DNA of 44,720 nt from Gammaproteobacteria bacterium (lineage in GTDB: Bacteria; Pseudomonadota; Gammaproteobacteria; Pseudomonadales; Pseudomonadaceae), in NCBI GenBank assembly GCA_012719655.1, contig JAAXZZ010000141.1, forward strand, positions 1-44,720, written 5' to 3'. Both the position numbers and the translations under genes were made by a program. Shown here piece by piece: positions 35,377 through 44,677 of this stretch (position 1 is its first letter; every line of letters begins with the position of its first letter). The notes beneath the pieces were generated by a model. That model had not been told where the DNA came from and did no database searches. It saw only the letters and a program-made list of their open reading frames with translations.

Positions 35377-36696
35377 TTACTCTGGACTCACCACCTTTTT
35401 ACGCAAAGGGGCATGACCATCACTACTGACCAACGAGGGCCCAGTATTAGGACGGCGCTTAGGTGTTTTCTTCACAACCTTCGCCGCCTCTTTTTTATTG
35501 ACAGCTTTCTTCTTTTTTGTACCTGCCGCTTTACCTGAAGCCTTAACGTTTTTCGGTCCTTGATACACGCCTTTAAGCTCTTTAATCACGCGACGCTCAA
35601 ATTTTTGCTTGAGATAACGCTCAACGCTGGACATCAAATTCCAGTCATTGTGGCAAATCAAACTGATCGCCAAGCCTTCTTCACCGGCACGTCCAGTACG
35701 GCCAATACGGTGCAGATACTCATCACCTGAACGTGGCATATCAAAGTTAATCACCACATCCAGGCCATCAATATCAAGACCGCGCGCCGCCACATCAGTG
35801 GCCACCAAGACCCGTGAAGTGCCTTGACTAAAACGCTCTAAAGCACGCTTGCGATCTTTCTGATCTTTATCGCCATGCAAAACATAGGCATTCACATCTT
35901 GCGCAATAAGACGACCATATAAGCGATCAGCCTGCGCTCGCGTATTGGTAAACACAATGGCCTTACGGAACGGTTCATTGGTCAGCAACCAGTGCACCAG
36001 GCGTTCTTTGTGCGCCACATCATCAGCGGTAATAATTTGCTGGCGCGTGCTTTCATTCAGCTCGGCAACCTGATTGACCATCAGATGCAGTGGATCTTTC
36101 AATACGGTGTTCACCATTTCACGTAAGGCGTTGCCGCCAGTGGTCGCGGAAAACAGTAACGTTTGCTGACGATTGGCACACTCATCAACCAGACGCTGCA
36201 TATCTTCAGCAAAACCCATATCGAGCATGCGGTCTGCTTCATCAAGGATCAACACTTCAACTTGGTCAAGTTTTAAGTGACCGGCATTGAGGTGTTCAAT
36301 CAGTCGGCCTGGCGTGGCAATCAGAATATCTGGATCTTTACGCAGCAGCGCACCCTGCTCTTTAAAGTCTTCACCACCGGTAATAATTCCGGATTTAATA
36401 AAGGTGAACCGTGAGAAACGTTCAACTTCAGCTAGTGTTTGTCGAGCTAACTCACGGGTCGGTAATAAAATTAACGAACGAATGGCAACCCGAGGTTTTG
36501 CCCCAGCAATAAAACGATTGAGCAAAGGCAGAACAAAAGCCGCTGTCTTACCGCTACCGGTGCGAGCAATCACACGCAAGTCTCGACCCTCAATAGCCGC
36601 GGGAATAGCCGCCAATTGAACAGGCGTTGGCTCTGTAAAATTTAATTCAACCAGCGCTTTCAATAGACGCTCATGCAGGGCAAGTTCAGAAAACAC
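35377..36696 (-). CDS. DEAD-box ATP-dependent RNA helicase (RhlE/SrmB type)
   Basis: RNA helicase of 439 residues: Q motif FTEPTPVQ, motif I ARTGSGKT (about 45), motif II LDEADRMLDMGF (about 152), SAT in FSATT, and HRIGRTGRAGEEG in the second RecA domain, then a Lys-rich tail of about 65 residues typical of proteins acting on rRNA or structured mRNA. The ORF track begins at 36714, but the GTG at 36696 gives MFSELALHERLLKALVELNF, the start I know from Pseudomonas homologs, and has GAGG six bases upstream, so I use it. Roles in ribosome assembly or RNA decay are likely; which one is not readable. It lies 19 bp upstream of pgl. Confidence 0.92.
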   Translation of the reverse strand: MFSELALHERLLKALVELNFTEPTPVQLAAIPAAIEGRDLRVIARTGSGKTAAFVLPLLNRFIAGAKPRVAIRSLILLPTRELARQTLAEVERFSRFTFIKSGIITGGEDFKEQGALLRKDPDILIATPGRLIEHLNAGHLKLDQVEVLILDEADRMLDMGFAEDMQRLVDECANRQQTLLFSATTGGNALREMVNTVLKDPLHLMVNQVAELNESTRQQIITADDVAHKERLVHWLLTNEPFRKAIVFTNTRAQADRLYGRLIAQDVNAYVLHGDKDQKDRKRALERFSQGTSRVLVATDVAARGLDIDGLDVVINFDMPRSGDEYLHRIGRTGRAGEEGLAISLICHNDWNLMSSVERYLKQKFERRVIKELKGVYQGPKNVKASGKAAGTKKKKAVNKKEAAKVVKKTPKRRPNTGPSLVSSDGHAPLRKKVVSPE

Positions 36697-36774
36697 GGTA
36701 TACCTCAAGATCATTGATCATAATAAGTCACAGCCTTTACTTGATACCTAAGGCTGTCTGTTCGTCATTGTACT

Positions 36775-37671
36775 TCAGTTTAAACGTCGAGATTGCTTCA
36801 GTAGCACACGTAAACTATCAAATATCACTAAAGTCACTGCAATCCAAATGGGCACATAAGTCCACCACTGCCCTGACTCAACCGCCTCACCAATCCAAAA
36901 AACGCTAAACAAGAACAATAAGACCGGCTCAATATAGCTCAAAATGCCCAGCAAACCTAAGGGTAACAGGCGACTGGCGCCTAACATCGCGGCAAACGCC
37001 AAGGTACTCAGTAGGCCCAACCCAGGTAGCAAATACCATAATTGCGGAGCCTGACTAAAAATTTGCGCGGGCGCTAAGCTGAGGATTAAATAGATCGCTA
37101 CCGGTGCCATCACCAGCATTTCTAAAAAGAAACCGCTAAAAGCATCAAAGCCCATCCAACGCCGTAACATAAAATACGGTGGATAACCCACAGCACAGAC
37201 GATCGTTACCCAAGACAAACCACCCAAACGCCATAATTCATGCGATATGCCGACAATCGCACATAACACTGCAATGCGTTGTAAGTTGCGCAAGTGTTCG
37301 TTGTAAAACAGACGTCCACTAAGCACCAGCATCAGAGGCATAAGAAAATACCCCAAAGTCAAATCCAGCATATGCCCTGTCAACGGTGCCCACACAAACA
37401 TAAACCATTGCACCCCCATTAAAAGGGCAGCACAGATCAACGCAACCATCAGTAACGGCTCACGCCATAAACGCTGCACACATTCTTTCAATGCAGGGCC
37501 GCGCCCGACTAGCAGCAACAGCACAAAAACAGCTGGCAATGACCACAGCACCCGCTGTGCGAACACTTGGACGCCATCAAGAGGGGCCAATTGCAAAACA
37601 TAGGCTGGAATAATAGTAAATAAGCAGGAGGCGAAAAACGACATCGCCACCCCACGGCCTGACAACGGCAT
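36775..37671 (-). CDS. RarD-like EamA/DMT superfamily permease
   Basis: Inner-membrane protein of 298 residues with about ten hydrophobic helices, of the drug/metabolite transporter superfamily. AMSFFASCLFTIIPAYV followed by LAPLDGVQVFAQRVLWSLPAVF matches the N-terminal pattern of RarD proteins; rarD was named for chloramphenicol sensitivity and its substrate is unknown. The ATG at 37671 has GAGG seven bases upstream. It stands alone between the Mrp operon (150-bp gap upstream) and the helicase gene. Confidence 0.88.
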   Translation of the reverse strand: MPLSGRGVAMSFFASCLFTIIPAYVLQLAPLDGVQVFAQRVLWSLPAVFVLLLLVGRGPALKECVQRLWREPLLMVALICAALLMGVQWFMFVWAPLTGHMLDLTLGYFLMPLMLVLSGRLFYNEHLRNLQRIAVLCAIVGISHELWRLGGLSWVTIVCAVGYPPYFMLRRWMGFDAFSGFFLEMLVMAPVAIYLILSLAPAQIFSQAPQLWYLLPGLGLLSTLAFAAMLGASRLLPLGLLGILSYIEPVLLFLFSVFWIGEAVESGQWWTYVPIWIAVTLVIFDSLRVLLKQSRRLN

Positions 37672-37718
37672 ATAGCTGCCTCAAATAAATAATTGTATCG
37701 GTAGACGCTACATTTGAC

Positions 37719-37738
37719 CTTGGCAAGTACCCGCCAAG
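37719..37738. other. Short hairpin upstream of the rarD-like gene
   Basis: CTTGGC and GCCAAG form a perfect 6-bp stem with an 8-base loop in the mrpG to rarD-like spacer. No T-run follows. It may belong to the leader of the rarD-like gene or be a remnant of the Mrp operon terminator. Confidence 0.3.
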
Positions 37739-37782
37739 CTAAATGCAATCTGTGAAGAGTCCAGCATCAGCAGCGCGCAATC

Positions 37783-37823
37783 AACTGAGTACGGTGTCGA
37801 CGCTGCCGAATATGGGCTCAGTT
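37783..37823 (-). terminator. Possible terminator at the end of the Mrp operon
   Basis: AACTGAG and CTCAGTT (7 bp, perfect) flank about 27 bases, starting within the mrpG stop codon region. Read on the minus strand, the stem is followed by GATTGCGC, with no T-run, so it is a weak candidate. Confidence 0.25.
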
Positions 37824-38142
37824 AATCTTTGCGATTAAAGGTTTTGACTTGCTGCTGCACGGCCGCTTTGGCCAACATATACGCTGACACTGGCGCGCTG
37901 AGCATGAGAAATAACGTAATCAGTAACTCATGCACATGCAGACCTTCATCTTTAGCACTGAAATACAACATCGAAGCAATCAACACACAACCAACACCTA
38001 GCGTGGTGGCTTTAGCAGGACCATGTAAACGCATAAAAAAATCTGGGAAGCGATGCAAGCCAATTGACCCAACCAATGCAAAAGCACTGCCAATCAATAA
38101 AAAAAATGCCACACCGTATTCAATCCAAGCTGCCATTAACAT
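37822..38142 (-). CDS. mrpG: Mrp Na+/H+ antiporter subunit G
   Basis: Small membrane subunit of the Mrp (Sha/Mnh) antiporter, 106 residues with three helices. LVGSIGLHRFPDFFMRLHGPAKATTLGVGCVL is the family core. It is the last gene of a six-gene operon that exports Na+ (and in some cases other cations) in exchange for protons. The ATG at 38142 has AGG at good spacing and begins six bases after the mrpF end. Confidence 0.93.
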   Translation of the reverse strand: MLMAAWIEYGVAFFLLIGSAFALVGSIGLHRFPDFFMRLHGPAKATTLGVGCVLIASMLYFSAKDEGLHVHELLITLFLMLSAPVSAYMLAKAAVQQQVKTFNRKD

Positions 38143-38148
38143 CCCAAC

Positions 38149-38418
38149 CTATTCAATAATGTCGCCGCGCAATAAGTATTTACACAGTACCACGGTGCTG
38201 AAAAACCCAAACAAGGCAATCAGTAGTGCCGCCTCAAAAAATAATCGACTGTTTAGCAATACACCAAACACCAATAACAGTGCCAAGCCATTAATATACA
38301 AGGTATCCAGCGCCAAAATGCGGTCAACTGCATCGGGGCCGCGTAGCAGCCTGTAAAAATTAAGCAACAAACTGATGCCAAACATAAACATGCTGATATA
38401 AATCACTGCGTTGAGCAT
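38149..38418 (-). CDS. mrpF: Mrp Na+/H+ antiporter subunit F
   Basis: An 89-residue membrane subunit with three helices. RLLRGPDAVDRILALDTLYINGLALLL is the conserved MrpF core. It overlaps the mrpE end by 16 bases, so translation is coupled. Confidence 0.93.
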   Translation of the reverse strand: MLNAVIYISMFMFGISLLLNFYRLLRGPDAVDRILALDTLYINGLALLLVFGVLLNSRLFFEAALLIALFGFFSTVVLCKYLLRGDIIE

Positions 38419-38909
38419 GTAAACGCCTCCTTTAATGGCTGTTCATAACGCCGCTTAATTTCTGCAATCAGCGCTTGTTCATCCTCACAATGCAATGCAT
38501 GCACAGTCAATTTTGAACGCTCTCGATCAACACTGACCGCCACTGTACCTGGCGCCAAAGAAATAGCGCTGGCCAATAAAAAAATCGCAATGTCTTCATC
38601 CAACTCACAGGGCACCTGCACCCAGAGCGGACGCAAATCATCAGTTTTTTTAAAAGCTAAACGCGCCACCTGAAAATTGGCGACGATGATGTCTGTCAGC
38701 ATATGCCAGATAAACACACACAGGTGTTTCCAGCTGCCAATACGCGGCAAACTTGGCCACCAAGTGCTGGTAAGGCGCGGAATCAAAATTGCTAAAAAGC
38801 TGCCCAGCAGCCAATGCCCAACCGAACTAAAATCATCAACCAGCAGCATCCACACTATTAACAAGCTGAAACTGCCTAAGGGATGAGCAAACCATCTTGC
38901 ACGGCTCAT
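38403..38909 (-). CDS. mrpE: Mrp Na+/H+ antiporter subunit E
   Basis: A 168-residue membrane subunit. HPLGSFSLLIVWMLLVDDFS and TDIIVANFQVARLAF are in the N-terminal membrane half, and a small soluble C-terminal half carries SLAPGTVAVSVDRERSKLTVHAL, a typical MrpE stretch. It overlaps the mrpD end by four bases. Confidence 0.93.
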   Translation of the reverse strand: MSRARWFAHPLGSFSLLIVWMLLVDDFSSVGHWLLGSFLAILIPRLTSTWWPSLPRIGSWKHLCVFIWHMLTDIIVANFQVARLAFKKTDDLRPLWVQVPCELDEDIAIFLLASAISLAPGTVAVSVDRERSKLTVHALHCEDEQALIAEIKRRYEQPLKEAFTCSTQ

Positions 38910-40408
38910 AGTGTGCCCTCCAATTGCATAGCTTGCAAATAGCTCGCCACATCAAGGACCTGCGCGGCTGCCGCTTGACTATAGCTGATCACTGGCTGAG
39001 CAAAAACCACCAGAAGCGGACTGCTCAGCAGTAAGACCATAGTGACGCTAAGTGCAGTTTTATCTAAAGGTGCAGCATGGCTAGGGGCATTGTGCTGACG
39101 CCAAAACAACAAACTGCCAGCACGACTTAGACCAATCACACCGATCAGACTTGAACCTAAAACCACTGCCCACAACTGCCAAGCTGTATCAGCTGATACA
39201 GCTTGCAGCAACAGCACCTTGCCAAAGAAGCCAGAGAACGGTGGTAGACCTGCTACAGCAATCGCAGCCAAGAAAAAACAAATACCCAGTAAATGCGGAT
39301 TCAATAAGATCGGCCCAACTTTAAAACTACTGCCCAGATCGCCACGCTGCTTCGCAATAATATCAGCGAGCAAGAATAAGCCTGCAATCACCCAGGTACT
39401 GTGTATTAAATAATATAAAGTTGCACTTAACGCAGCTTCCGAACCAAGCGCAATACCCGCCAATAAAGTGCCGACTGAAACCAAAACTAAGTAAGCCAAT
39501 AAACTGGTCAGACTGCTGGCGGCAAAAGCGCCTAACGCAGACAGAAGGATAGTGGCCACCGCCAGCACCCAGAGCAGTTCAGTACCTAATCCGCTGGCAT
39601 CTCCAGCTTGCTCGCCAAACACCAAAGTGCTAAAGCGTAAAATGGCATACAAACCCACCTTGGTCATGATCGCAAACAATGCCGCCACCGGTGCAGTGGC
39701 ATTCGCATACGCACGCGGCAGCCAAAAGTGCAGCGGTAAAAATGCTGCCTTAAGGCCAAAGACTAAGATCAACAGGGCGCCAGCCACTTCGAGCAAAAAT
39801 AATTGATCGCCTTGTGCTTGTGCGACAAATCGAGCCAGATCAACCATATTGAGAGTGCCAGCCACACCATAAAACAACCCAGCTGCAATTAAAAATAATC
39901 CTGAGCCTATTAGATTAAGAATCACATAATGCAACGCAGCACGGATCCGTGCTGCGCCCAAGCCATGCAGCAATAAAGCGTAAGAAGCAATCAATAAAAT
40001 TTCGAAAAATACAAACAGATTAAACAAATCACCGGTTAAAAAAGCACCATTAATACCGGCCAATTGAAACTGCAATAATGCGTGAAAATAACTGCCGCGC
40101 AGATCATCACCGCGCAAGGCATAAAAGGTGACAAAAACCGCCAGCACTGCAGTGACCAGTAGCATTAAGGCACTGAGGCGATCGAGCAGTAAAACAATGC
40201 CAAATGGCGCTGACCAATTTCCCAGTGCATAGACTTGAATCTGTCCATTGCTGGCCGTCATTAACAAATACACGGCGCACAGCAACAGTACTACAACACT
40301 AACAGCACTGACCGATCGCGTCAGGCTCAAAGGGCTGCGCGATGATGTCATCAGCAATGCACCACACATCAGCGGTAACAGTACGGGCACCAACAACCAA
40401 TGATTCAT
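38906..40408 (-). CDS. mrpD: Mrp Na+/H+ antiporter subunit D
   Basis: A 500-residue polytopic subunit homologous to the proton-pumping NuoM/NuoN subunits of complex I, with about 14 helices. AFLTGDLFNLFVFFEILLIASYALL holds the conserved membrane Glu, and LKAAFLPLHFWLPRAYANATAPVAAL holds the conserved Lys and the family's broken-helix motif. It forms the antiport core together with MrpA. It overlaps mrpC by four bases. Confidence 0.95.
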   Translation of the reverse strand: MNHWLLVPVLLPLMCGALLMTSSRSPLSLTRSVSAVSVVVLLLCAVYLLMTASNGQIQVYALGNWSAPFGIVLLLDRLSALMLLVTAVLAVFVTFYALRGDDLRGSYFHALLQFQLAGINGAFLTGDLFNLFVFFEILLIASYALLLHGLGAARIRAALHYVILNLIGSGLFLIAAGLFYGVAGTLNMVDLARFVAQAQGDQLFLLEVAGALLILVFGLKAAFLPLHFWLPRAYANATAPVAALFAIMTKVGLYAILRFSTLVFGEQAGDASGLGTELLWVLAVATILLSALGAFAASSLTSLLAYLVLVSVGTLLAGIALGSEAALSATLYYLIHSTWVIAGLFLLADIIAKQRGDLGSSFKVGPILLNPHLLGICFFLAAIAVAGLPPFSGFFGKVLLLQAVSADTAWQLWAVVLGSSLIGVIGLSRAGSLLFWRQHNAPSHAAPLDKTALSVTMVLLLSSPLLVVFAQPVISYSQAAAAQVLDVASYLQAMQLEGTL

Positions 40409-40806
40409 CGTGCCACTCCTTTAGGCTTTTTCTTCGTTTGCGCACTTTTATTCACGGCCTTAGCTGACTTTTTCAATGACGTGCTTCTTTCGACGCCATC
40501 AACATGATCACTGCCCAATTCAGTATTGGCGCGCAAGGCCAGAATCAAGACAAAAGCCGTCATTGCAAAACCAATCACAATGGCTGTCAACACCAGTGCT
40601 TGCGGTACCGGATCAGTGTAACTGGCCGCATCACTCAGCACGGCAGGCTTGCCTGTATGCAAACGCCCCATCACAAATAAAAACAAGTTCACCGCATAGG
40701 AGAATAAGGTAAGGCCCAATGCCACGCTAAAGGTGCGTGCACGCAGGATCAGATACACCCCACTAAAGGTCAGTACACCAATGGCAATTGCGACTAATAA
40801 TTCCAT
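40405..40806 (-). CDS. mrpC: Mrp Na+/H+ antiporter subunit C
   Basis: A 133-residue subunit homologous to NuoK, with three helices in the first ~100 residues (GVYLILRARTFSVALGLTLFSYAVNLFLF, then DPVPQALVLTAIVIGFAMTAF). It has a Lys-rich C-terminal tail of about 30 residues beyond the family core. Its start overlaps the mrpA end by one base. Confidence 0.94.
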   Translation of the reverse strand: MELLVAIAIGVLTFSGVYLILRARTFSVALGLTLFSYAVNLFLFVMGRLHTGKPAVLSDAASYTDPVPQALVLTAIVIGFAMTAFVLILALRANTELGSDHVDGVERSTSLKKSAKAVNKSAQTKKKPKGVAR

Positions 40807-43598
40807 TACACCTTCTCCGGCAGTTTCACACTGTGACCAATACGGCCTAAGCCACTCAAAATCAACAAAGTGCCGCCAACTACAGTCAAATACACACCTA
40901 AGTCAAATACCATTGCTGAAGCCAATTCAATCTCGCCAATCAACGGCAGATTAAAGTGCCCAAAACTTGAGGTTAAGAAGGGATAACCCAAGAGCAAACT
41001 CACCAGCCCTGTGGCTGTTGCTATCAAGACGCCACTGGCAGCAAGGTTTGGAAAACGCACGCCCATGCGGGTTTGCACCCAACGCTGTCCATACGCCACC
41101 TGCAAGAGAATCAATGCCACTGCGGTAATCAAACCAGCAATAAAACCACCGCCAGGCTCGTTGTGCCCACGCAAAAAAATAAACACTGACACCAATAGCG
41201 CCAATGGCAAAATCAAGCGCGCCAGCATGCCAAGCATCATGGGGTAAGCTTCGCTCGACCAAGCGCGACCTTGATGATCAACGCGCGAGCGCGGTAACCA
41301 CATGCCTTTCAACAGGGCTACGGTAGCAATCGCCGTTATGGCTAAAACGCTGATCTCACCTAAGGTATCAAAACCACGGAAGTCGACTAAAATAACATTA
41401 ACCACGTTAGTACCGCCGCCACCCGTCAGACTGTTAGCCAAGAAAAAGTCCGCAATACTTTGATAAGGCCGGGTCAACACGGCAAAGGTTAGAACCGCCA
41501 TTAATACCCCGCAGCTGGCGGCAATACTAAAATCCCGTAAATGCAACAAACTGCTCGACTCAGCAGGCGCTTTTGCAGGTAAAAAGTACACCACTAACAG
41601 CATCAGCAAGATGGTCACAACTTCTACCACCAATTGCGTTAAGGCAAGATCAGGCGCCGAGAAGCGGGCGAACACCATGGCTACGACTAAACCGACCACA
41701 CTCAGCATTAATAGCGCAGTCAGACGCTGACGATGAAAACCCATCGTCAATAAAGCAGAACCTGCCATCACCAACAACCCTAAAGCTGTTAGTGGATCAA
41801 CGGCGGTTAACTCAACCTCTCCGGTGATTCTCGACAAAGGGGTTAAGCCGGCTACCAGAACAACAATCACCGCCACCAGTAATAAACTGATATAGCGCTG
41901 CAATGAGCCATTCTCGATACGAGCCAAAGATCGCGAGACTAAGCCATATAAGAAACGCAGTGTATTTTCAAAAAGAACCCGCGCATTGATATCCGGCAAG
42001 CCTTCATACCATCGAAACAGTGGTGCACGCTGGGCATACACGAGAATACCGCCCACCAAAGCAATACAACTCATCAGTAATGGCATATTAAAGCCATGCC
42101 AAATCGCCAAGTTATACTCAGGCAAAGCATGCCCTAAACTCGCTTGCGCTGCAGATGCCAGCAAAGAGTCAACAGTAAAGGCCGGCAGCATCCCCACCAG
42201 CAAGCAGCAAAACACCAGCACTTCCACGGGGATTTTCATATAACGCGGCGGCTCATGTGGCGGAAACTTAGGTAAGTTAATGGGCGTGCCGTTAAAAAAC
42301 ACATCATGGATAAAGCGTAACGAATAGGCCACAGAGAACACACCGGCAATGGTTGCCATGGTCGGTAATAACCAACTGAAACTGCCTAATAAGTGCTGAT
42401 GCAAGGTTTCCGAAAAAAACATTTCTTTACTTAAGAAACCATTTAATAGCGGCACACCGGCCATTGCCGAAGACGCCACCATCGCCAACACGGCCGTGTG
42501 CGGCATGTATTTCCACAATCCGTTAATTTTGCGCATATCGCGACTACCGGTTTCATGATCAATGATGCCGGCGGCCATAAACAGTGACGCTTTAAAAGTA
42601 GCGTGATTAATAATATGGAAAATCGCCGCCACCGGGGCAAAATCAGAATCCAATCCAAAGAGCAAGGTAATCAAGCCCAAATGACTGATCGTTGAATAAG
42701 CCAGCAGCCCTTTTAAGTCATGCTGAAACAGCGCTGTGACCGCGCCAACTAACAAAGTCGTTAAGCCGGTAAAGGTCACCAGATAAAACCACCAGTCCGT
42801 ACCCGACAGCAGCGGGTATAGACGCGCCAGTAGAAATACACCTGCTTTCACCATCGTTGCAGAGTGTAAATAGGCAGAAACCGGTGTTGGCGCTGACATC
42901 GCATGCGGCAGCCAAAAGTGAAACGGAAACTGCGCAGACTTGGTAAATACACCCAGCAGCACTAAAACTAAAGCCACTGGATACAAGCTGTGCGCACGTA
43001 GCACCTCCCCCGCAGCCAAGACATCGCTCAACTCATAACTGCCCACCACATGGCCAATCAGCAAAATACCAGCCAACAAAGCTAAGCCACCACCGCCAGT
43101 GACTGTCAGCGCCATACGTGCGCCTTGTCTAGCAGCAGTTTGTTGACTCCAAAAGCCAATCAGCAAAAAGGAGGAAAGACTGGTGAGCTCCCAAAACATC
43201 AGCATCAGCAATAAGTTGCCGGCCAAAACCAAGCCAAGCATTGAGCCCATAAATAGCAAAAGACAGGCAAAGAAACGCGCCACACGCTCTTGTTCAGACA
43301 AGTAATAACGTGCATAAAGAATGACCAGCAGGCCAATACCAAGAATAAGTAGAGCAAATAAAAAACTCAGGCCATCAAGTTGAAAGCTGAGGTTCAAGCC
43401 AAGCTGGGCAATCCAAGGGTAACTGACAGCAACCACTACGCCATCAAGAACCTGCGCTGCCTGACTCAATAGCAGTGCCAGACCAATAGCTGGCGCTAAT
43501 GCTGCACACACAGCAATTGCAGTACGACCGCGGCGCGCTGCAAGAAAAGGTAATAGAACCGCAAGAAATGGTGAGAACACCAATGCCAGTAAGAGCAT
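40806..43598 (-). CDS. mrpA: Mrp Na+/H+ antiporter fused subunits A and B
   Basis: Large polytopic subunit of 930 residues. The first ~500 residues are homologous to NuoL (MFWELTSLSSFLLIGFWS with the conserved Glu; SAQFPFHFWLPHAMSAPTPVSAYLHSA with the conserved Lys). An MrpA-specific region follows (DLALTQLVVEVVTILLMLLVVYFLP, VNVILVDFRGFDTLGEISVL). The last ~140 residues are an MrpB domain (RGHNEPGGGFIAGLI), so A and B are fused, as in Pseudomonas. The ORF track starts at 43610, but the ATG at 43598 has a GGAGG five bases upstream, formed within the preceding ATGGAGGCTG, so I prefer it. It is the first gene of the operon mrpA-C-D-E-F-G. Confidence 0.95.
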   Translation of the reverse strand: MLLLALVFSPFLAVLLPFLAARRGRTAIAVCAALAPAIGLALLLSQAAQVLDGVVVAVSYPWIAQLGLNLSFQLDGLSFLFALLILGIGLLVILYARYYLSEQERVARFFACLLLFMGSMLGLVLAGNLLLMLMFWELTSLSSFLLIGFWSQQTAARQGARMALTVTGGGGLALLAGILLIGHVVGSYELSDVLAAGEVLRAHSLYPVALVLVLLGVFTKSAQFPFHFWLPHAMSAPTPVSAYLHSATMVKAGVFLLARLYPLLSGTDWWFYLVTFTGLTTLLVGAVTALFQHDLKGLLAYSTISHLGLITLLFGLDSDFAPVAAIFHIINHATFKASLFMAAGIIDHETGSRDMRKINGLWKYMPHTAVLAMVASSAMAGVPLLNGFLSKEMFFSETLHQHLLGSFSWLLPTMATIAGVFSVAYSLRFIHDVFFNGTPINLPKFPPHEPPRYMKIPVEVLVFCCLLVGMLPAFTVDSLLASAAQASLGHALPEYNLAIWHGFNMPLLMSCIALVGGILVYAQRAPLFRWYEGLPDINARVLFENTLRFLYGLVSRSLARIENGSLQRYISLLLVAVIVVLVAGLTPLSRITGEVELTAVDPLTALGLLVMAGSALLTMGFHRQRLTALLMLSVVGLVVAMVFARFSAPDLALTQLVVEVVTILLMLLVVYFLPAKAPAESSSLLHLRDFSIAASCGVLMAVLTFAVLTRPYQSIADFFLANSLTGGGGTNVVNVILVDFRGFDTLGEISVLAITAIATVALLKGMWLPRSRVDHQGRAWSSEAYPMMLGMLARLILPLALLVSVFIFLRGHNEPGGGFIAGLITAVALILLQVAYGQRWVQTRMGVRFPNLAASGVLIATATGLVSLLLGYPFLTSSFGHFNLPLIGEIELASAMVFDLGVYLTVVGGTLLILSGLGRIGHSVKLPEKV

Positions 43599-43813
43599 AA
43601 CAGCCTCCATGTTGTTCTGCCGGACGAACAGGAGACACCCAGCGTGAAACGTAAAAATACGAATTATTCAGTATCGAGCCAATAATGTCTGCATGCAATA
43701 TATTACAAAATTAGACTATAGCCTTTTATTGCGAAACAGCGCGGTGAATTGGGCAGTAATTTTAAAGTTGACCGTTTTTATTAAACCCGCAACAAGCAAT
43801 CAAAGAGTCTATG

Positions 43814-43855
43814 TATAAAAACGCCCTGGCAAGTAACAACCTCGCACAGGGCGTA
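43814..43855 (-). terminator. Rho-independent terminator of the glycine-zipper gene
   Basis: Read on the minus strand, ACGCCCTG and CAGGGCGT form an 8-bp GC-rich stem followed directly by TTTTAT. It begins about 27 bases after the stop of the lipoprotein gene. Confidence 0.8.
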
Positions 43856-43881
43856 TTCAATCGCAAGACAATCGACAATCG

Positions 43882-44346
43882 TTAAGGTGCTACGCGACTC
43901 TGACCATTGACATTAGTAATGCGTACACGCTGACCAACACGGAACACTTGGTTAGGCTCAACTGCCTGTACATAAGCACGCAATGCACCGTCATCTTCAC
44001 GCACAGTAATCTCTACACCTTGAGTGCGAGTCATGCCTTCTTCTACCGCAGCACCGGCTAAACCACCAGCCACAGCGCCAATCACAGCCGCTACAGCACT
44101 ACCACGCCCACCACCAATGGTACTGCCCGCAACACCACCAACAACTGCACCAGCACCAGCTCCAATGGGTGTTTTAGTGCCCTCAATACGCACGGGACGC
44201 AGCGACTCAATAGTGCCTAGGCGAATGGTTTGTACTTTACGCGCATCCTCGCGCGAATAGGTATCACCACTTAAGCTTGAAGCACAACCACTTAAAAGCG
44301 CGGTAAATGCTGTAAAAGTTATGGCTAAAACAATAGACTTGTGCAT
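43882..44346 (-). CDS. Glycine-zipper outer membrane lipoprotein (SlyB/17-kDa antigen-like)
   Basis: A 154-residue lipoprotein: signal sequence with a lipobox LLSGC (Cys 21), a glycine-zipper membrane segment (GAGAGAVVGGVAGSTIGGGRG and AVIGAVAGGLAGAAVEEG, about 62-105), then a C-terminal beta-rich stretch (VEITVREDDGALRAYVQAV). This is the layout of SlyB and related outer-membrane proteins; in enterobacteria slyB responds to envelope stress and magnesium via PhoPQ, but nothing here shows the control. It has its own terminator and is divergent from a small membrane protein gene. Confidence 0.9.
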   Translation of the reverse strand: MHKSIVLAITFTAFTALLSGCASSLSGDTYSREDARKVQTIRLGTIESLRPVRIEGTKTPIGAGAGAVVGGVAGSTIGGGRGSAVAAVIGAVAGGLAGAAVEEGMTRTQGVEITVREDDGALRAYVQAVEPNQVFRVGQRVRITNVNGQSRVAP

Positions 44347-44429
44347 CTGTAATACTCCTTAATGTAAGCTTCTTACTGCGTGTTAGACAGCTTAACACTT
44401 TAAATATTACCACCAACCATGAGGGTGCT

Positions 44430-44666
44430 ATGGATTATTTTATTATTGCGATTGCAACCTTGTCAGGTTTGTATTTTCACTGGTGGATTTATGCGCGCAT
44501 TAAGCGCTGGATTAATCGTGACCTTGCCCTCTCCATGGCGCAGGATGATAGTGCCAAGCAAGCTTACATGCTAGAAAAGCTTGCTGAAGCACAGAGATTA
44601 AAAATCAAAAAAACAGAACTGCAGCACTGGCTACAAAAGGCTGCTGATCAATATTCAGCGTCTTGA
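44430..44666 (+). CDS. Small membrane protein of unknown function
   Basis: A 78-residue protein with one N-terminal hydrophobic helix (DYFIIAIATLSGLYFHWWIYARI) and a charged cytoplasmic tail that is predicted to be helical (DDSAKQAYMLEKLAEAQRLKIKKTELQHWL). GAGGG stands at good spacing before the ATG, and the coding pattern resembles neighbouring genes, so I take it as real. I do not recognise a family. It is divergent from the glycine-zipper gene (83 bp) and ends 11 bases before a probable minus-strand gene end. Confidence 0.65.
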   Translation: MDYFIIAIATLSGLYFHWWIYARIKRWINRDLALSMAQDDSAKQAYMLEKLAEAQRLKIKKTELQHWLQKAADQYSAS

Positions 44667-44677
44667 GCACTTAGGGT

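Noticed and set aside
37829-38356. 175-aa plus-strand ORF opposite mrpG and mrpF
   Set aside because: The opposite strand encodes two recognisable antiporter subunits with proper overlaps; this frame is a shadow.
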